The notes below the pieces were generated by a model. It was not told the DNA's origin. It ran no database searches and was given only the letters and a program-made list of their open reading frames with translations. The position numbers and the translations under genes were made by a program. This document shows positions 51,919-60,814 of a DNA stretch of 64,000 nt, in pieces (position 1 is the stretch's first letter; each line of letters begins with the position of its first letter). This DNA is from Sorangium cellulosum So0157-2. GTDB taxonomy: Bacteria; Myxococcota_A; Polyangia; Polyangiales; Polyangiaceae. The DNA lies in NCBI RefSeq assembly GCF_000418325.1, contig NC_021658.1, positions 7,826,001 through 7,890,000 on the forward strand, in the 5' to 3' direction.

Positions 51919-53258
51919 CACAACCCCTCATCCTCGGGAGGCCCACCGACGAGGCCCTCTCGGAAGAGCTGCTGTCGGTCGTCTGGAAGCCGCGGTCGCG
52001 GCTCTGGTGGGCGGCGCTCGCGCTCACCGGCGCAGGGACGATCGTGCTCTTGACGCTCGTCACCTACACCATCGTGAGCGGCATCGGCGTCTGGGGCAAC
52101 AACATCCCGGTGGGCTGGGCGTTCGGGATCATCAACTTCGTGTTCTGGATCGGCATCGGGCACGCCGGGACGTTCATCTCGGCGATCCTGCTCCTGCTCG
52201 AGCAGCGCTGGCGCACGAGCATCAACCGGTTCGCCGAGGCGATGACCCTCTTCGCGGTCGTCCAGGCGGGCCTTTACCCGCTCCTGCACCTCGGGCGGCC
52301 GTGGTTCGCGTACTGGCTCATCCCCTACCCCTCCACGCTGAGGGTCTGGCCTCAGTTCAAGAGCGCGCTGCCCTGGGACGCGGCGGCGATCTTCACGTAC
52401 TTCACGGTCTCTCTCGTGTTCTGGTACATCGGGCTCGTCCCCGACTTCGCGTCCCTGCGCGATCGGGCGCCCGATCGCGGCCGCCGGGTGATCTACGGCA
52501 TCCTGTCGCTCGGCTGGCGCGGCTCCGCGCAAGGCTACCGCCATTACCGCCTCCTCTACGGCCTCCTCGCCGGCCTCGCGACGCCGCTCGTCCTCTCGGT
52601 GCACTCGATCGTGAGCAGCGACTTCGCGATATCGCTCGTCCCGGGGTGGCACTCGACCATCTTCCCCCCGTTCTTCGTCGCGGGCGCCATCTTCTCCGGC
52701 TTCGCGATGGTGCTCACGCTCCTCATCCCGGCGCGCCGGATCTTCCACCTGGAGCGCGTCGTCACCCAGCGGCACCTCGACAACCTCAGCAAGCTGACGC
52801 TCGTCACGGGCTGGATCGTCATCTACTCGTACATCATCGAGCTCTTCGCGGCCTGGTACAGCGGCTCGGAGTACGAGATGTATCAGTTCTTCGTCGCGCG
52901 CCCCAGCGGGCCGAACGCCGCCGTCTTCTGGGCGCAGATGTTCTGCAACGTCGCCGTCCCCCAGCTGCTCTGGTCCTCGCGCGTCCGCAGCAACCTGATC
53001 CTGCTCTGGATCATCTCGATTCTCGTGAACGTCGGGATGTGGTCGGAGCGGTTCGTGATCATCGTCATGGGGCTCCAGCGCGAGTTCATCCCGTCCGGGT
53101 GGCACGCCTACCGCCCGACGTGGGTCGATATCACGATGTTCGCCGGGACGTTCTGCTTCTTCCTGTTCCTCTTCCTCATCTTCCTGCGCCTGTTGCCGTT
53201 CATCCCGGTGGCCGAGGTCAAGGAGCTGAACCGCGAGCTCGGCAAGGAGGAGCACTGA
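51915..53258 (+). CDS. actC: Alternative complex III subunit C, NrfD-like quinol-binding protein
   Basis: 447 residues with about ten membrane helices, matching NrfD/PsrC membrane subunits that bind quinol. Typical blocks: WALALTGAGTIVLLTLV, FVFWIGIGHAGTFISAILLL, LYPLLHLGRPWF, VHSIVSSDFAISLVPGW and the His-bearing IGHAG. GTG 51915 overlaps the actB stop (GTGA). It is one of two such membrane subunits in the complex, with ActF. Confidence 0.93.
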   Translation: MTQPLILGRPTDEALSEELLSVVWKPRSRLWWAALALTGAGTIVLLTLVTYTIVSGIGVWGNNIPVGWAFGIINFVFWIGIGHAGTFISAILLLLEQRWRTSINRFAEAMTLFAVVQAGLYPLLHLGRPWFAYWLIPYPSTLRVWPQFKSALPWDAAAIFTYFTVSLVFWYIGLVPDFASLRDRAPDRGRRVIYGILSLGWRGSAQGYRHYRLLYGLLAGLATPLVLSVHSIVSSDFAISLVPGWHSTIFPPFFVAGAIFSGFAMVLTLLIPARRIFHLERVVTQRHLDNLSKLTLVTGWIVIYSYIIELFAAWYSGSEYEMYQFFVARPSGPNAAVFWAQMFCNVAVPQLLWSSRVRSNLILLWIISILVNVGMWSERFVIIVMGLQREFIPSGWHAYRPTWVDITMFAGTFCFFLFLFLIFLRLLPFIPVAEVKELNRELGKEEH

Positions 53259-53791
53259 TGCGGAGAGGTCTGCTCGCCGAGTTCGAGACGCCTGAGGCGA
53301 TGCTCCGGGCGATCGCGGAGCTCAGGAGCCGCGGGTACCGGCGCCTCGACGCGTTCACGCCGTACCCGGTGCACGGTCTCGAGGAGGCGCTCGGCCTGCG
53401 CCGCTCGCCGCTCAACTGGATCGTCCTGCCGTTCGCGCTGGCGGGCGCCGCGGGGGGCTACCTCGTCCAGTGGCACAACAACGCGTACGACTATCCCCTC
53501 AACGTGGGCGGGCGCCCGGGGCACGCCCCCCCGGCGTTCGTGCCGATCACCTTCGAGATGACGGTGCTCGCCGCCGCCCTGGCGGGGTTCGTCGTGATGC
53601 TCGTCCTCACGCGGCTGCCCGAGCTCTGGAGCCCGATCTTCGACGTCCCTGGGTTCGAGCGCGCCACCATCGATCGATTCTGGATAGGCATCGACGCCCG
53701 CGACCCGGCGCTCATCAGCCCCCTCGCCGAGCGCGATCTCACCGATCTCGGCGCGCTCGCCGTCGCTTGGGCCGGGAAGGCGCGCACATGA
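53258..53791 (+). CDS. actD: Alternative complex III subunit D
   Basis: 177 residues. A soluble N-terminal domain (LLAEFETPEAMLRAIAELRSRGY...LDAFTPYPVHGL) is followed by two membrane helices (about 52-72 and 100-120), as in ActD, whose DUF3341-type N-terminal domain and helices are characteristic. No cofactor motif. TGATG overlap with the actC stop and ATGA overlap with actE fix both ends. Confidence 0.9.
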   Translation: MRRGLLAEFETPEAMLRAIAELRSRGYRRLDAFTPYPVHGLEEALGLRRSPLNWIVLPFALAGAAGGYLVQWHNNAYDYPLNVGGRPGHAPPAFVPITFEMTVLAAALAGFVVMLVLTRLPELWSPIFDVPGFERATIDRFWIGIDARDPALISPLAERDLTDLGALAVAWAGKART

Positions 53792-54420
53792 AGCGCGGCC
53801 GCCTCCTCCCGCCCGCCTGCCTGGCCGCGGCGCTCTGCCTCTCGTGCACCCCGTCGACCCCGGCCGATCCCGAGCCCGGGGATGCCGACGCGCTGGATCT
53901 CGAGCGCATGATCCGACAGCAGCGCTACGCGCCCTACCAGCCATCGGAGCTCTTCCTCGACGGCGCGGTCATGCGCCGCCCGCCCGAGGGCACCGTGCCG
54001 AACGACCGCGTGACCGGCGATCCCGGGCTGACGCGCGGGATCGCCGGCGGCGCGTACGTCACGCGCATCCCGGTCCCGGTGACGCTCGATCTGCTCCGGT
54101 ACGGCAAGGAGCGCTTCGAGATCTTCTGCGCCACCTGCCACGGGATCGCGGGAGACGGCGCGTCGGAGGTCGCGCGCAACATGACCCAGCGCCGCCCGCC
54201 GTCGCTCGTCGACGCGCGCGTGCAGGCGTTCCCGCCCGGCCGCATCTACCAGGTCATCGTCCAGGGCTACGGGCTCATGCGCTCGTACGAGCCGAACATC
54301 CCGCTCCGCGACCGCTGGGCGATCGTGGCCTATGTGAAGGCGCTCGGGAGGAGCCGCGCCGCCGCGCTCGACGCGCTCCCCGAACCCCTCCGCGAGCGCG
54401 CTCGGAAGGAGCTACCGTGA
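53788..54420 (+). CDS. actE: Alternative complex III subunit E, monoheme cytochrome c
   Basis: 210 residues. Signal peptide with lipobox (CLSC), then a long lead (to about 90) and one heme site CATCH (FEIFCATCHGIAGDG), with Met later for the sixth ligand (GLMRSYEP is a candidate). It carries electrons out of ACIII towards the caa3 oxidase. ATGA overlap with actD at its start and GTGA overlap with actF at its end. Confidence 0.92.
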   Translation: MKRGRLLPPACLAAALCLSCTPSTPADPEPGDADALDLERMIRQQRYAPYQPSELFLDGAVMRRPPEGTVPNDRVTGDPGLTRGIAGGAYVTRIPVPVTLDLLRYGKERFEIFCATCHGIAGDGASEVARNMTQRRPPSLVDARVQAFPPGRIYQVIVQGYGLMRSYEPNIPLRDRWAIVAYVKALGRSRAAALDALPEPLRERARKELP

Positions 54421-55604
54421 ACCTCCGCATCCCCGTCTTCCGGGGCGGCCGCGCGATCGTGACGCGGTCGCTCGGCCTCGCCCTCGTCGGCGCCGCGCTG
54501 CTCGTGGCCGGCGCATTCGTGGACCGCGAGCGGCTCTTCTACGCCTACCTCGCGGCCTACGCCTACGCCGTGACCACCGCGGTCGGCGCGCTCATCTTTC
54601 TCATGATCTGCCACGCCATGGGCGCGACGTGGCCGGTGGCCGTCCGCCGCCTCGCGGAGGCGATCGTCGGGTCGTTGCCGCTCCTCGCCGCGCTGTTCAT
54701 CCCCCTCCTGTTCGGGCTGGACGCGCTCTATGGCGACTGGCTCCACCCCGAGACCATCGGCGAAGAGCACGTGAGGGAGATCGTGCTCCACAAGCGGCCC
54801 TACCTGAACCTCCCCTTCTTCCTCGTCAGGACCGCGCTCTACTTCGCGGTGTGGCTCGCCTTCGGCGCCCTGCTCCGGCGCGGATCGCTCCGGGGCGACG
54901 CGACGCCGGCGCTCGCGGCCGGCGGTCGGCTCCGCGTGATCAGCATCATCGGCCTCCCGCCCGTCGCGCTCACGCTCTCGTTCGCCTCGTTCGACTGGCT
55001 CATGTCCCTCGCGCCGACGTGGGTGTCGACGATGTTCCCCGTCTACGTCTTCGCCGGCGGCTTCGTCGCGGCGATAGCGCTGCTCACGGTGCTCGCGTTC
55101 GCCGCCGAGCGCGGCGGGCTCCTGCCCGGGCTCCGCGCGTCGCACTACTATGCCCTCGGCCGGCTGCTCCTCGCGTTCACGATCTTCTGGGCCTACGCCG
55201 CCTTCTTCCAGTTCATGCTGATGTGGATCGCGAACAAGCCCGAAGAGGTCGAGTTCTACCTGCGCCGCTCCCACGGCCCGTGGCGGACCGCGACGCTCGT
55301 CCTCGTGCTCGCGCGGTTCGTGATCCCCTTCGCGATCCTGCTCAATTACCGGATCAAGCGGCGGCCGGCCTGGCTGTCGGCCGTCGCCGCCTGGGTCCTC
55401 GCCGCGCATTACCTCGACATGCACTGGCTCGTCGTGCCCGAGGCGCCCGGCGGCGGCGCCCCGCTGCACTGGCTCGATCTCGCGGCGCTCCTCGCCGTTG
55501 TCGGCCCGTGCGTCGCGTTCGTGGCGCTGCGCCTGCGCGGCAAGCCGCTCGCCCCCATCAACGACCCGGCGCTGCCGGCCGCCTTCCGTTACGAGAGCGT
55601 ATGA
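54417..55604 (+). CDS. actF: Alternative complex III subunit F, integral membrane protein
   Basis: 395 residues with about ten membrane helices, related to ActC. Blocks include FLMICHAMGATWPVAVRRLAE, FNLPFFLVRT-type segments (YLNLPFFLVRTALYFAVW), SFDWLMSLAP and MLMWIANKPEEVEFYL, the last typical of ActF. The short periplasmic loops hold no redox motif. Starts with GTG 54417 overlapping the actE stop; its stop overlaps the ATG of the small membrane protein. Confidence 0.92.
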   Translation: MNLRIPVFRGGRAIVTRSLGLALVGAALLVAGAFVDRERLFYAYLAAYAYAVTTAVGALIFLMICHAMGATWPVAVRRLAEAIVGSLPLLAALFIPLLFGLDALYGDWLHPETIGEEHVREIVLHKRPYLNLPFFLVRTALYFAVWLAFGALLRRGSLRGDATPALAAGGRLRVISIIGLPPVALTLSFASFDWLMSLAPTWVSTMFPVYVFAGGFVAAIALLTVLAFAAERGGLLPGLRASHYYALGRLLLAFTIFWAYAAFFQFMLMWIANKPEEVEFYLRRSHGPWRTATLVLVLARFVIPFAILLNYRIKRRPAWLSAVAAWVLAAHYLDMHWLVVPEAPGGGAPLHWLDLAALLAVVGPCVAFVALRLRGKPLAPINDPALPAAFRYESV

Positions 55605-55993
55605 CGACCCATTACCGCCGTCCCGACGTTCGCCAGGAAGAGGATCTCCTCCCCTGGCGGAGGATCCTCGCCGTCGCGTTCGCCGTCGTCGTGATCTTCT
55701 TCATCCTGGGCGTCTGGTCGTGGGTGCTCCTGCGCGGCCGCGAGGCCGAGCTGCGCCCCGCGGGCAGGAGCCTCGCCCGCGCCAGGGAGGGCTTCGAGCC
55801 GCGCGGCGTGGTGGCCGGGGTGGATCAGCGGGTCTTCCAGCGCGAAACCGTCGGCGAGGAGGGGTTCGGCAAGATGCTGAACCGCAGGAAGCGCGAGGAG
55901 CTCGGCCGCTTCGGCTGGGCCGACCGGGGCCGCGGGATCGTGCAGATCCCGATCGAGGACGCGATGAACCTCGTCGTGGAGGAGAGCCGCTGA
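55601..55993 (+). CDS. Small membrane protein between actF and sco
   Basis: 130 residues: an acidic/Arg lead (MTTHYRRPDVRQEEDLLPWR), one membrane helix (about 22-44, VAFAVVVIFFILGVWSWVLL), then a soluble part ending GIVQIPIEDAMNLVVEESR. It overlaps actF (ATGA) and sco (TGATG), so it is co-translated with ACIII and the oxidase and probably belongs to one of these complexes or to their assembly. GIVQIPIEDAM recalls the C-terminal segment of c-oxidase assembly-linked proteins, but I would not assign a family. Confidence 0.6.
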   Translation: MTTHYRRPDVRQEEDLLPWRRILAVAFAVVVIFFILGVWSWVLLRGREAELRPAGRSLARAREGFEPRGVVAGVDQRVFQRETVGEEGFGKMLNRRKREELGRFGWADRGRGIVQIPIEDAMNLVVEESR

Positions 55994-56829
55994 TGAGGAT
56001 GCACCTCGTGTCCGCCGCCGCGCTCTTCGCCCTCGTGTTCTCGCGCGCGCCGCTCGCCGCCGCCGTGGATCCGCCGTCGCTCCCGCCCGCCGCGCGCGAG
56101 GCCGACATCGACGAGCGCCTCGGGGGCGCCGTGGACAAGGCCCTCCAGTTCACGGACATGGATGGACGGCGCGCGCCGCTCGCGGAGCACTTCGACGGGC
56201 GGCGGCCGGTCCTCCTCGTCCTCGCCTATTACCGCTGCCCGATGCTCTGCGGCCTCGTGCTGCGCGGCCTCGTCGCCGGCATGACGAAGCTCGATTACCG
56301 GCTGGGCGAGCAGTACCGCGCGCTCACGGTGAGCTTCGATCCGCGGGATACCCCCGAGTCCGCGGCGCGCAAGCGCGGAGCCGCCCTGTCGGCGCTCGGC
56401 ATGGCGGGCGCCCCCGATCGCGGGGCCTGGCCGTTCCTCACCGGCGAGCTCCCGGAGATCCGCGCGCTCGCCGGCGATCTCGGCTTCCGGTTCGCGTACG
56501 ACGCGCGGACCGAGCAGTACGCGCACCCCGCGGCGGTCTTCGTGCTCACGCCGGACGGCCGCATCTCCCGCTACCTCTATGGCATCGAGTTCTCCGCCCT
56601 CGACCTCCGGCTCGCCCTCCTCGAGGCCAGCCGCGGGCAGGTCGGCACCTCGTTCGATCGCGTCCTCATGACGTGTTATCGCTACGACCCCGCGAGCCGC
56701 CGCTACGGCCCCTATGTCGCCGGCTTCCTGCGGATCGGCGCGGCCTCCATCCTGACCTGGGTCGTCGCGCTGGTCGCCTTCTTCGGCTGGCAAGGGTGGC
56801 GGCGCAGGCGGCGGGGGGGCGCGCGATGA
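55993..56829 (+). CDS. Sco-family copper chaperone
   Basis: 278 residues. Signal peptide, thioredoxin-like domain with the copper-binding CPMLC pair (Cys82, Cys86) and His178 in YAHPAAV, and a C-terminal membrane helix (about 245-265, ILTWVVALVAFFGW). SCO proteins deliver copper to the CuA site of cytochrome oxidase subunit II, encoded next. The C-terminal anchor differs from the usual N-terminal one, so the domain hangs from its end. ATGA overlap with coxB. Confidence 0.9.
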   Translation: MRMHLVSAAALFALVFSRAPLAAAVDPPSLPPAAREADIDERLGGAVDKALQFTDMDGRRAPLAEHFDGRRPVLLVLAYYRCPMLCGLVLRGLVAGMTKLDYRLGEQYRALTVSFDPRDTPESAARKRGAALSALGMAGAPDRGAWPFLTGELPEIRALAGDLGFRFAYDARTEQYAHPAAVFVLTPDGRISRYLYGIEFSALDLRLALLEASRGQVGTSFDRVLMTCYRYDPASRRYGPYVAGFLRIGAASILTWVVALVAFFGWQGWRRRRRGGAR

Positions 56830-57911
56830 ACGAGCTCCTGCGCCAGCTGCTCTTCTTGCCCGAGCAGCGCTCCTCGCTCGCCGGCGAGATCGACTGGCTG
56901 CACTACTTCGTCATCGTGGTGACGATGGGGGGCGCCTTCCTGATCACGCTGATCGGCGGGTATTTCCTCGTCCGTTATCGCCGGCGGGGCGAGAGCACCA
57001 CGCGGCCTCACCCCGGGGTCTTCGCGCGGCCGGCGCTCTTCCTGGAGACGGTGGGGCTCCTCAGCCTCGGCTTCGTGTTCCTCACGTTCTGGAACGTCGG
57101 CACGCGCCAGTTCGTCGACCTGCGCACGCCGCCGGAGGACGCGATCGACGTCTATGTCACGGCCAAGCAGTGGATGTGGAAGTTCAGCTATCCGGCGGGA
57201 GAGAGCATGATCTCCGTGCTCTACGTCCCCGCGCGCAGGCCCGTGAGGCTCGTCATGACGTCGCGCGACGTCATCCACAGCTTCTTCGTGCCCGCGTTTC
57301 GCGTCAAGCAAGACGTCCTGCCGGGCCGGTATACCACCGTCTGGTTCGAGGCGAGCGAGCCCGGCGCCTACCCCATCCTCTGCACCGAGTACTGCGGCAC
57401 GAGCCACTCCGAGATGCGCGGCCAGGTGATCGCGCTCGACCCGGCCGACTACGAGCGCTGGCTCGCGGGCGGCGCGGCGAGCACCCCGGCGTTCGCGCAG
57501 GAGGCCGCCTCTCAGGCGGAGCAGGAGGGCGCCGAGGCCGAGCCCACGATGCCGAGCCGCGGCGAGCGCGCCGCCGCCCGGCACGGCTGCCTCCGCTGCC
57601 ACACCCTCGACGGCACGCCGCACGTCGGCCCCACCTGGGCCGGCCTCTACCGCGCCGTCGTGCCGCTCGAGGGCGGCGGCGAGCGCATCGCCGACGAGGC
57701 CTACATCACGGAGTCGATCATGGATCCGCTCGCCCTCGTGCACCGCGGCTTCCCGCGGGTCATGCCGTCGTACCTGGGACAGGTCCCGCCGCCCGACATC
57801 GCCGCGATCATCGAGCTCATCAAATCGATCCGCGACGTGCCGCGCGGCCTCGTGGTGCCGTGGGACGGCGGCGTCCCCGGGAGCGCCACGCCGGAGGGGG
57901 TGACGCCATGA
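56826..57911 (+). CDS. coxB: Cytochrome c oxidase subunit II with fused cytochrome c (caa3 type)
   Basis: 361 residues. Two N-terminal membrane helices (about 28-50 and 75-95), CuA-binding cupredoxin domain with QWMWKFSYP, DVIHSFFVPAF and CTEYCGTSHSEM (Cys186, Cys190), then a linker and a C-terminal cytochrome c domain with CLRCH (Cys255-His259) and Met in RVMPSYLG. The fused heme makes this caa3 type: electrons pass heme c to CuA to heme a. ATGA overlaps with sco and coxA place it inside the operon. Confidence 0.95.
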   Translation: MNELLRQLLFLPEQRSSLAGEIDWLHYFVIVVTMGGAFLITLIGGYFLVRYRRRGESTTRPHPGVFARPALFLETVGLLSLGFVFLTFWNVGTRQFVDLRTPPEDAIDVYVTAKQWMWKFSYPAGESMISVLYVPARRPVRLVMTSRDVIHSFFVPAFRVKQDVLPGRYTTVWFEASEPGAYPILCTEYCGTSHSEMRGQVIALDPADYERWLAGGAASTPAFAQEAASQAEQEGAEAEPTMPSRGERAAARHGCLRCHTLDGTPHVGPTWAGLYRAVVPLEGGGERIADEAYITESIMDPLALVHRGFPRVMPSYLGQVPPPDIAAIIELIKSIRDVPRGLVVPWDGGVPGSATPEGVTP

Positions 57912-59569
57912 TCGCCCATGGAGTCGAGGGGACAGCGCCCGCTCACGGCTCGCACGAGCCCGATTATCTCCGCGCCGGCTCCGGCGTGCGCTCGTGGCTG
58001 CTCACGACCGATCACAAGCGCATCGGGATCATGTTCTACGCGCTGATCATCCCGATGCTCCTGCTCGGCGGCGCCTTCGCGCTCGTCCTCCGGACGGAGC
58101 TCTTGACCCCCGGGCCCACCGTGATCGACGCGTCGACCTACAACCGCATGTTCACGCTCCACGGCGTGGTCATGGTGTGGCTCTTCATGATCCCGTCGAT
58201 CCCGAACATCTTCGGGAACTTCGCCCTCCCGCTCATGATCGGCGCCAAGGACCTCGCCTTCCCGCGCCTCAACCTGGCGAGCCTCTACGTCTACGCGATC
58301 GGCGCCGTGGTCACGCTGGCCGCGGCGATCGCCGGGGGCGCGGACACCGGGTGGACGTTCTACCCGCCGTACAGCACGACCACGCCCGCCGGCGTCATGC
58401 CGGTCGTCATCGGCATCTTCATCCTCGGCATCTCGTCGATCATGACGGCGGTGAACTTCATCGCCACGACGCACACCATGCGCGCCAGCGGGCTCGACTG
58501 GGGCCGCCTGCCGCTCTTCGCGTGGGCGATCTACAGCACGAGCATCATCATCCTGCTCGCGACGCCCGTCCTCGGCCTGACGATCCTGCTCGTCGGGCTG
58601 GACCACATCTACCATTTCGGCATCTTCGACCCGACGCTGGGCGGAGATCCCGTGCTGTTCCAGCACCTGTTCTGGTTCTACTCCCACCCTGCCGTCTACA
58701 TCATGGTGCTCCCGGCGCTCGGGGTCGTCAGCGAGGTGGTCTGCACCTTCGCGCAGCGGCAGCCGGCGTCCTACTGGGCGATCGCCCTCTCGTCGCTCGG
58801 GATCGCCTTCATCGGGTTCACCGGCTGGGGTCACCACATGTTCGTGGCCGGGATGAGCGAGCTCGACGCCGGGATCTTCGGCGCGCTCTCGATGTTCGTC
58901 GCGATCTTCTCCGCCATCAAGGTCTTCACCTGGGTGGCGACGCTGCAGAAGGGGTCCATCCAGCTCGGCACCCCGATGCTCTATTTCTTCTGGTTCCTGT
59001 TCCTCTTCGTCTTCGGCGGCATGACCGGCGTCGCGACGGCGACGCAGTCGCTCGACGTGCACTGGCACGACACCTACTTCGTCGTCGCCCACTTCCATTT
59101 CATCATGGTGGGCGGCACGCTCACCGCGTTCCTCGCGGCCGCGCACTACTGGTTCCCCAAGATGTTCGGCCGCATGTACTCCGAGTCGATGGGGCTGCTC
59201 ACCTCGTTCGGGGTGTTCCTGGGGTTCATCCTGACGTTCCTCCCGCAGTTCCTGCTGGGCAACGCCGGGATGCCGCGCCGCTATTACAGCTACCCGGAGC
59301 AGTACCAGTGGCTGAACGTCCTCTCGACCGGCGGCGCTTACCTGCTCTCGGGCGCGCTCCTGCTCGCGCTCCTGAACCTCCTCATCGCCCTGCGCTGGGG
59401 CGCGCGCGCCCCGGCCAATCCATGGAGGTCCCGGAGCTACGAGTGGGCGACGCCGCCCCTCCCGCCGGCGCACAACTTCCCCGCGACGCCGATCGTCGAG
59501 CGCGGCCCGTACGACTACCACCTGACCGACGAGGAGGCCCATGCCCGAATCTCAGCCGACGCCCGTTGA
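57908..59569 (+). CDS. coxA: Cytochrome c oxidase subunit I (A2-type)
   Basis: 553 residues, twelve membrane helices. Heme-copper ligands are visible: FTLHGVVMVW, FWFYSHPAVYIMVLPALGVVSE, GWGHHMFVAG and DTYFVVAHFHFIM. Where A1-type oxidases have the proton-channel Glu in HPEVY, this protein has HPAVY preceded by YS, the mark of the A2 subfamily (as in Thermus and Rhodothermus caa3). It reduces O2 to water and pumps protons. The last 29 bp overlap coxC. Confidence 0.96.
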   Translation: MIAHGVEGTAPAHGSHEPDYLRAGSGVRSWLLTTDHKRIGIMFYALIIPMLLLGGAFALVLRTELLTPGPTVIDASTYNRMFTLHGVVMVWLFMIPSIPNIFGNFALPLMIGAKDLAFPRLNLASLYVYAIGAVVTLAAAIAGGADTGWTFYPPYSTTTPAGVMPVVIGIFILGISSIMTAVNFIATTHTMRASGLDWGRLPLFAWAIYSTSIIILLATPVLGLTILLVGLDHIYHFGIFDPTLGGDPVLFQHLFWFYSHPAVYIMVLPALGVVSEVVCTFAQRQPASYWAIALSSLGIAFIGFTGWGHHMFVAGMSELDAGIFGALSMFVAIFSAIKVFTWVATLQKGSIQLGTPMLYFFWFLFLFVFGGMTGVATATQSLDVHWHDTYFVVAHFHFIMVGGTLTAFLAAAHYWFPKMFGRMYSESMGLLTSFGVFLGFILTFLPQFLLGNAGMPRRYYSYPEQYQWLNVLSTGGAYLLSGALLLALLNLLIALRWGARAPANPWRSRSYEWATPPLPPAHNFPATPIVERGPYDYHLTDEEAHARISADAR

Positions 59570-60215
59570 GCCGCAGCCGCTCGCCCCGGCGCGGCTCGCC
59601 ATGCAGTTCGAGGATCTCGAGAAGCAGACCCACGCCGCGCACTTCGGGATGTGGATCTTCCTCGCCAGCGAGGTCCTCCTCTTCGGCGGCCTCTTCGGCC
59701 TGTACGCCGCCTACCGCGTGGTCTTCGGCGCCGATTTCACCGCGGCGATCGCCCACAACAACGCCGCCATCGGGACGGCCAACACGGCGATCCTCCTGAC
59801 GAGCAGCCTCCTCGTGGCGATGAGCGTCTACGCCGTGCGCCTCGACCAGCCCGCGAGGGCCGGCCGATTCCTGCTCGGCGCCATCGCGCTCGGCCTCGCC
59901 TTCCTCGCGCTGAAGAGCGTCGAGTACGCCGCGCACTTCCGCGAGGGGATCTTCCCCGGCGCCGGCTACCGCTTCGAGGAGCTCCCGCAGGCGGGCGCGA
60001 AGGTGTTCTTCACGCTCTACTTCCTGACGACCGGGCTCCACGCCATCCACGTCACGGCGGGGCTCGTGGTCCTCGGCTGGCTGGCGTGGGGGTGTTTCCG
60101 GCGCCGGTACGGCGCGGGCAACGAGACGCACGTCGAGCTCGGCGGGCTCTACTGGCACCTCGTCGACGTGATCTGGATCTTCCTCTGGCCGATGCTCTAC
60201 CTGATGCACCGCTAA
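59541..60215 (+). CDS. coxC: Cytochrome c oxidase subunit III
   Basis: 224 residues with about five membrane helices, fitting the short form of subunit III. Blocks: FGMWIFLASEVLLFGGLFGL, LLTSSLLVAMSVYAV, FFTLYFLTTGLHAIHVTAGL and GGLYWHLVDVIWIFLWPMLY. It has no redox centre and stabilises subunit I. The 29-bp overlap with coxA is longer than the other joins of this operon. A 15-bp gap separates it from the subunit IV gene. Confidence 0.95.
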   Translation: MPESQPTPVEPQPLAPARLAMQFEDLEKQTHAAHFGMWIFLASEVLLFGGLFGLYAAYRVVFGADFTAAIAHNNAAIGTANTAILLTSSLLVAMSVYAVRLDQPARAGRFLLGAIALGLAFLALKSVEYAAHFREGIFPGAGYRFEELPQAGAKVFFTLYFLTTGLHAIHVTAGLVVLGWLAWGCFRRRYGAGNETHVELGGLYWHLVDVIWIFLWPMLYLMHR

Positions 60216-60230
60216 GGGCAGGCAGCGCTC

Positions 60231-60569
60231 ATGATCGTAAAGCACCTCTCCTCGCGGACCTACGTGATCGTCTGGCTCGTCCTGATGGCGCTCACGCTGG
60301 CCTCGTACCTGCTCTCGCTGGCCCACCTCGGCCGGGCCGACGTCGTCGCGGCGCTGCTCATCGCCACGGTGAAGACGGTGCTCGTGCTGCTCTTCTTCAT
60401 GCACCTCATCGAGCAGCGCTTCGCGAACGCCCTGCCCATGATCGTGGCGGCCCTCCTCCTCGGCCTGCTGCTCACGCTGATGCTCACCGACGTGTCGAGG
60501 CGCGAGACGATCTCGCGCGGCCCGGTCCCGCCGGCGCCGCTGCCCGAGGTCACGGCCCCGCCCCGGTGA
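60231..60569 (+). CDS. Cytochrome c oxidase subunit IV (caa3 small subunit)
   Basis: 112 residues with three membrane helices: TYVIVWLVLMALTLASYLLS, VVAALLIATVKTVLVLLFFM and ALPMIVAALLLGLLLTLMLT. LFFMHL is the typical end of the second helix in CyoD/COX4-like small subunits. It supports assembly of the oxidase. The Pro-rich tail (PPAPLPEV) is unusual in length but harmless. It is the last gene of the operon, followed by tandem repeats. Confidence 0.9.
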   Translation: MIVKHLSSRTYVIVWLVLMALTLASYLLSLAHLGRADVVAALLIATVKTVLVLLFFMHLIEQRFANALPMIVAALLLGLLLTLMLTDVSRRETISRGPVPPAPLPEVTAPPR

Positions 60570-60600
60570 TGCGGGGTCGCCCCGTCGGGGGGCGCACGAC

Positions 60601-60705
60601 GCCGATCTCGCGGCGTCGGCCGCCGCTCGGGTGACGCCGATCTCACCGCGTCGGCCGCCGCTCGCGCGATGCCGATCTCACCGCATCGGCCGCCGCTCAC
60701 GTGGG
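60601..60705. repeat. Three 35-bp tandem repeats
   Basis: Units start at 60601, 60636 and 60671; each begins GCCGATCTC and contains CGGCCGCCGCTC, with few differences. Every unit holds a small inverted repeat (GCCGA...TCGGC), so the array folds as three stems. It lies directly after the oxidase operon and may serve as a terminator or mRNA end-stabiliser. Confidence 0.75.
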
Positions 60706-60814
60706 CTATCCACCGCCCCGGTTCGGTCCTACAAACACGTGCTCTCGGCGCTGCGCGGCGGCCATGCGGAATGGCGCCTGCGCCAGGGGCATTGCACGTT
60801 CGGCAGGAGCGACC

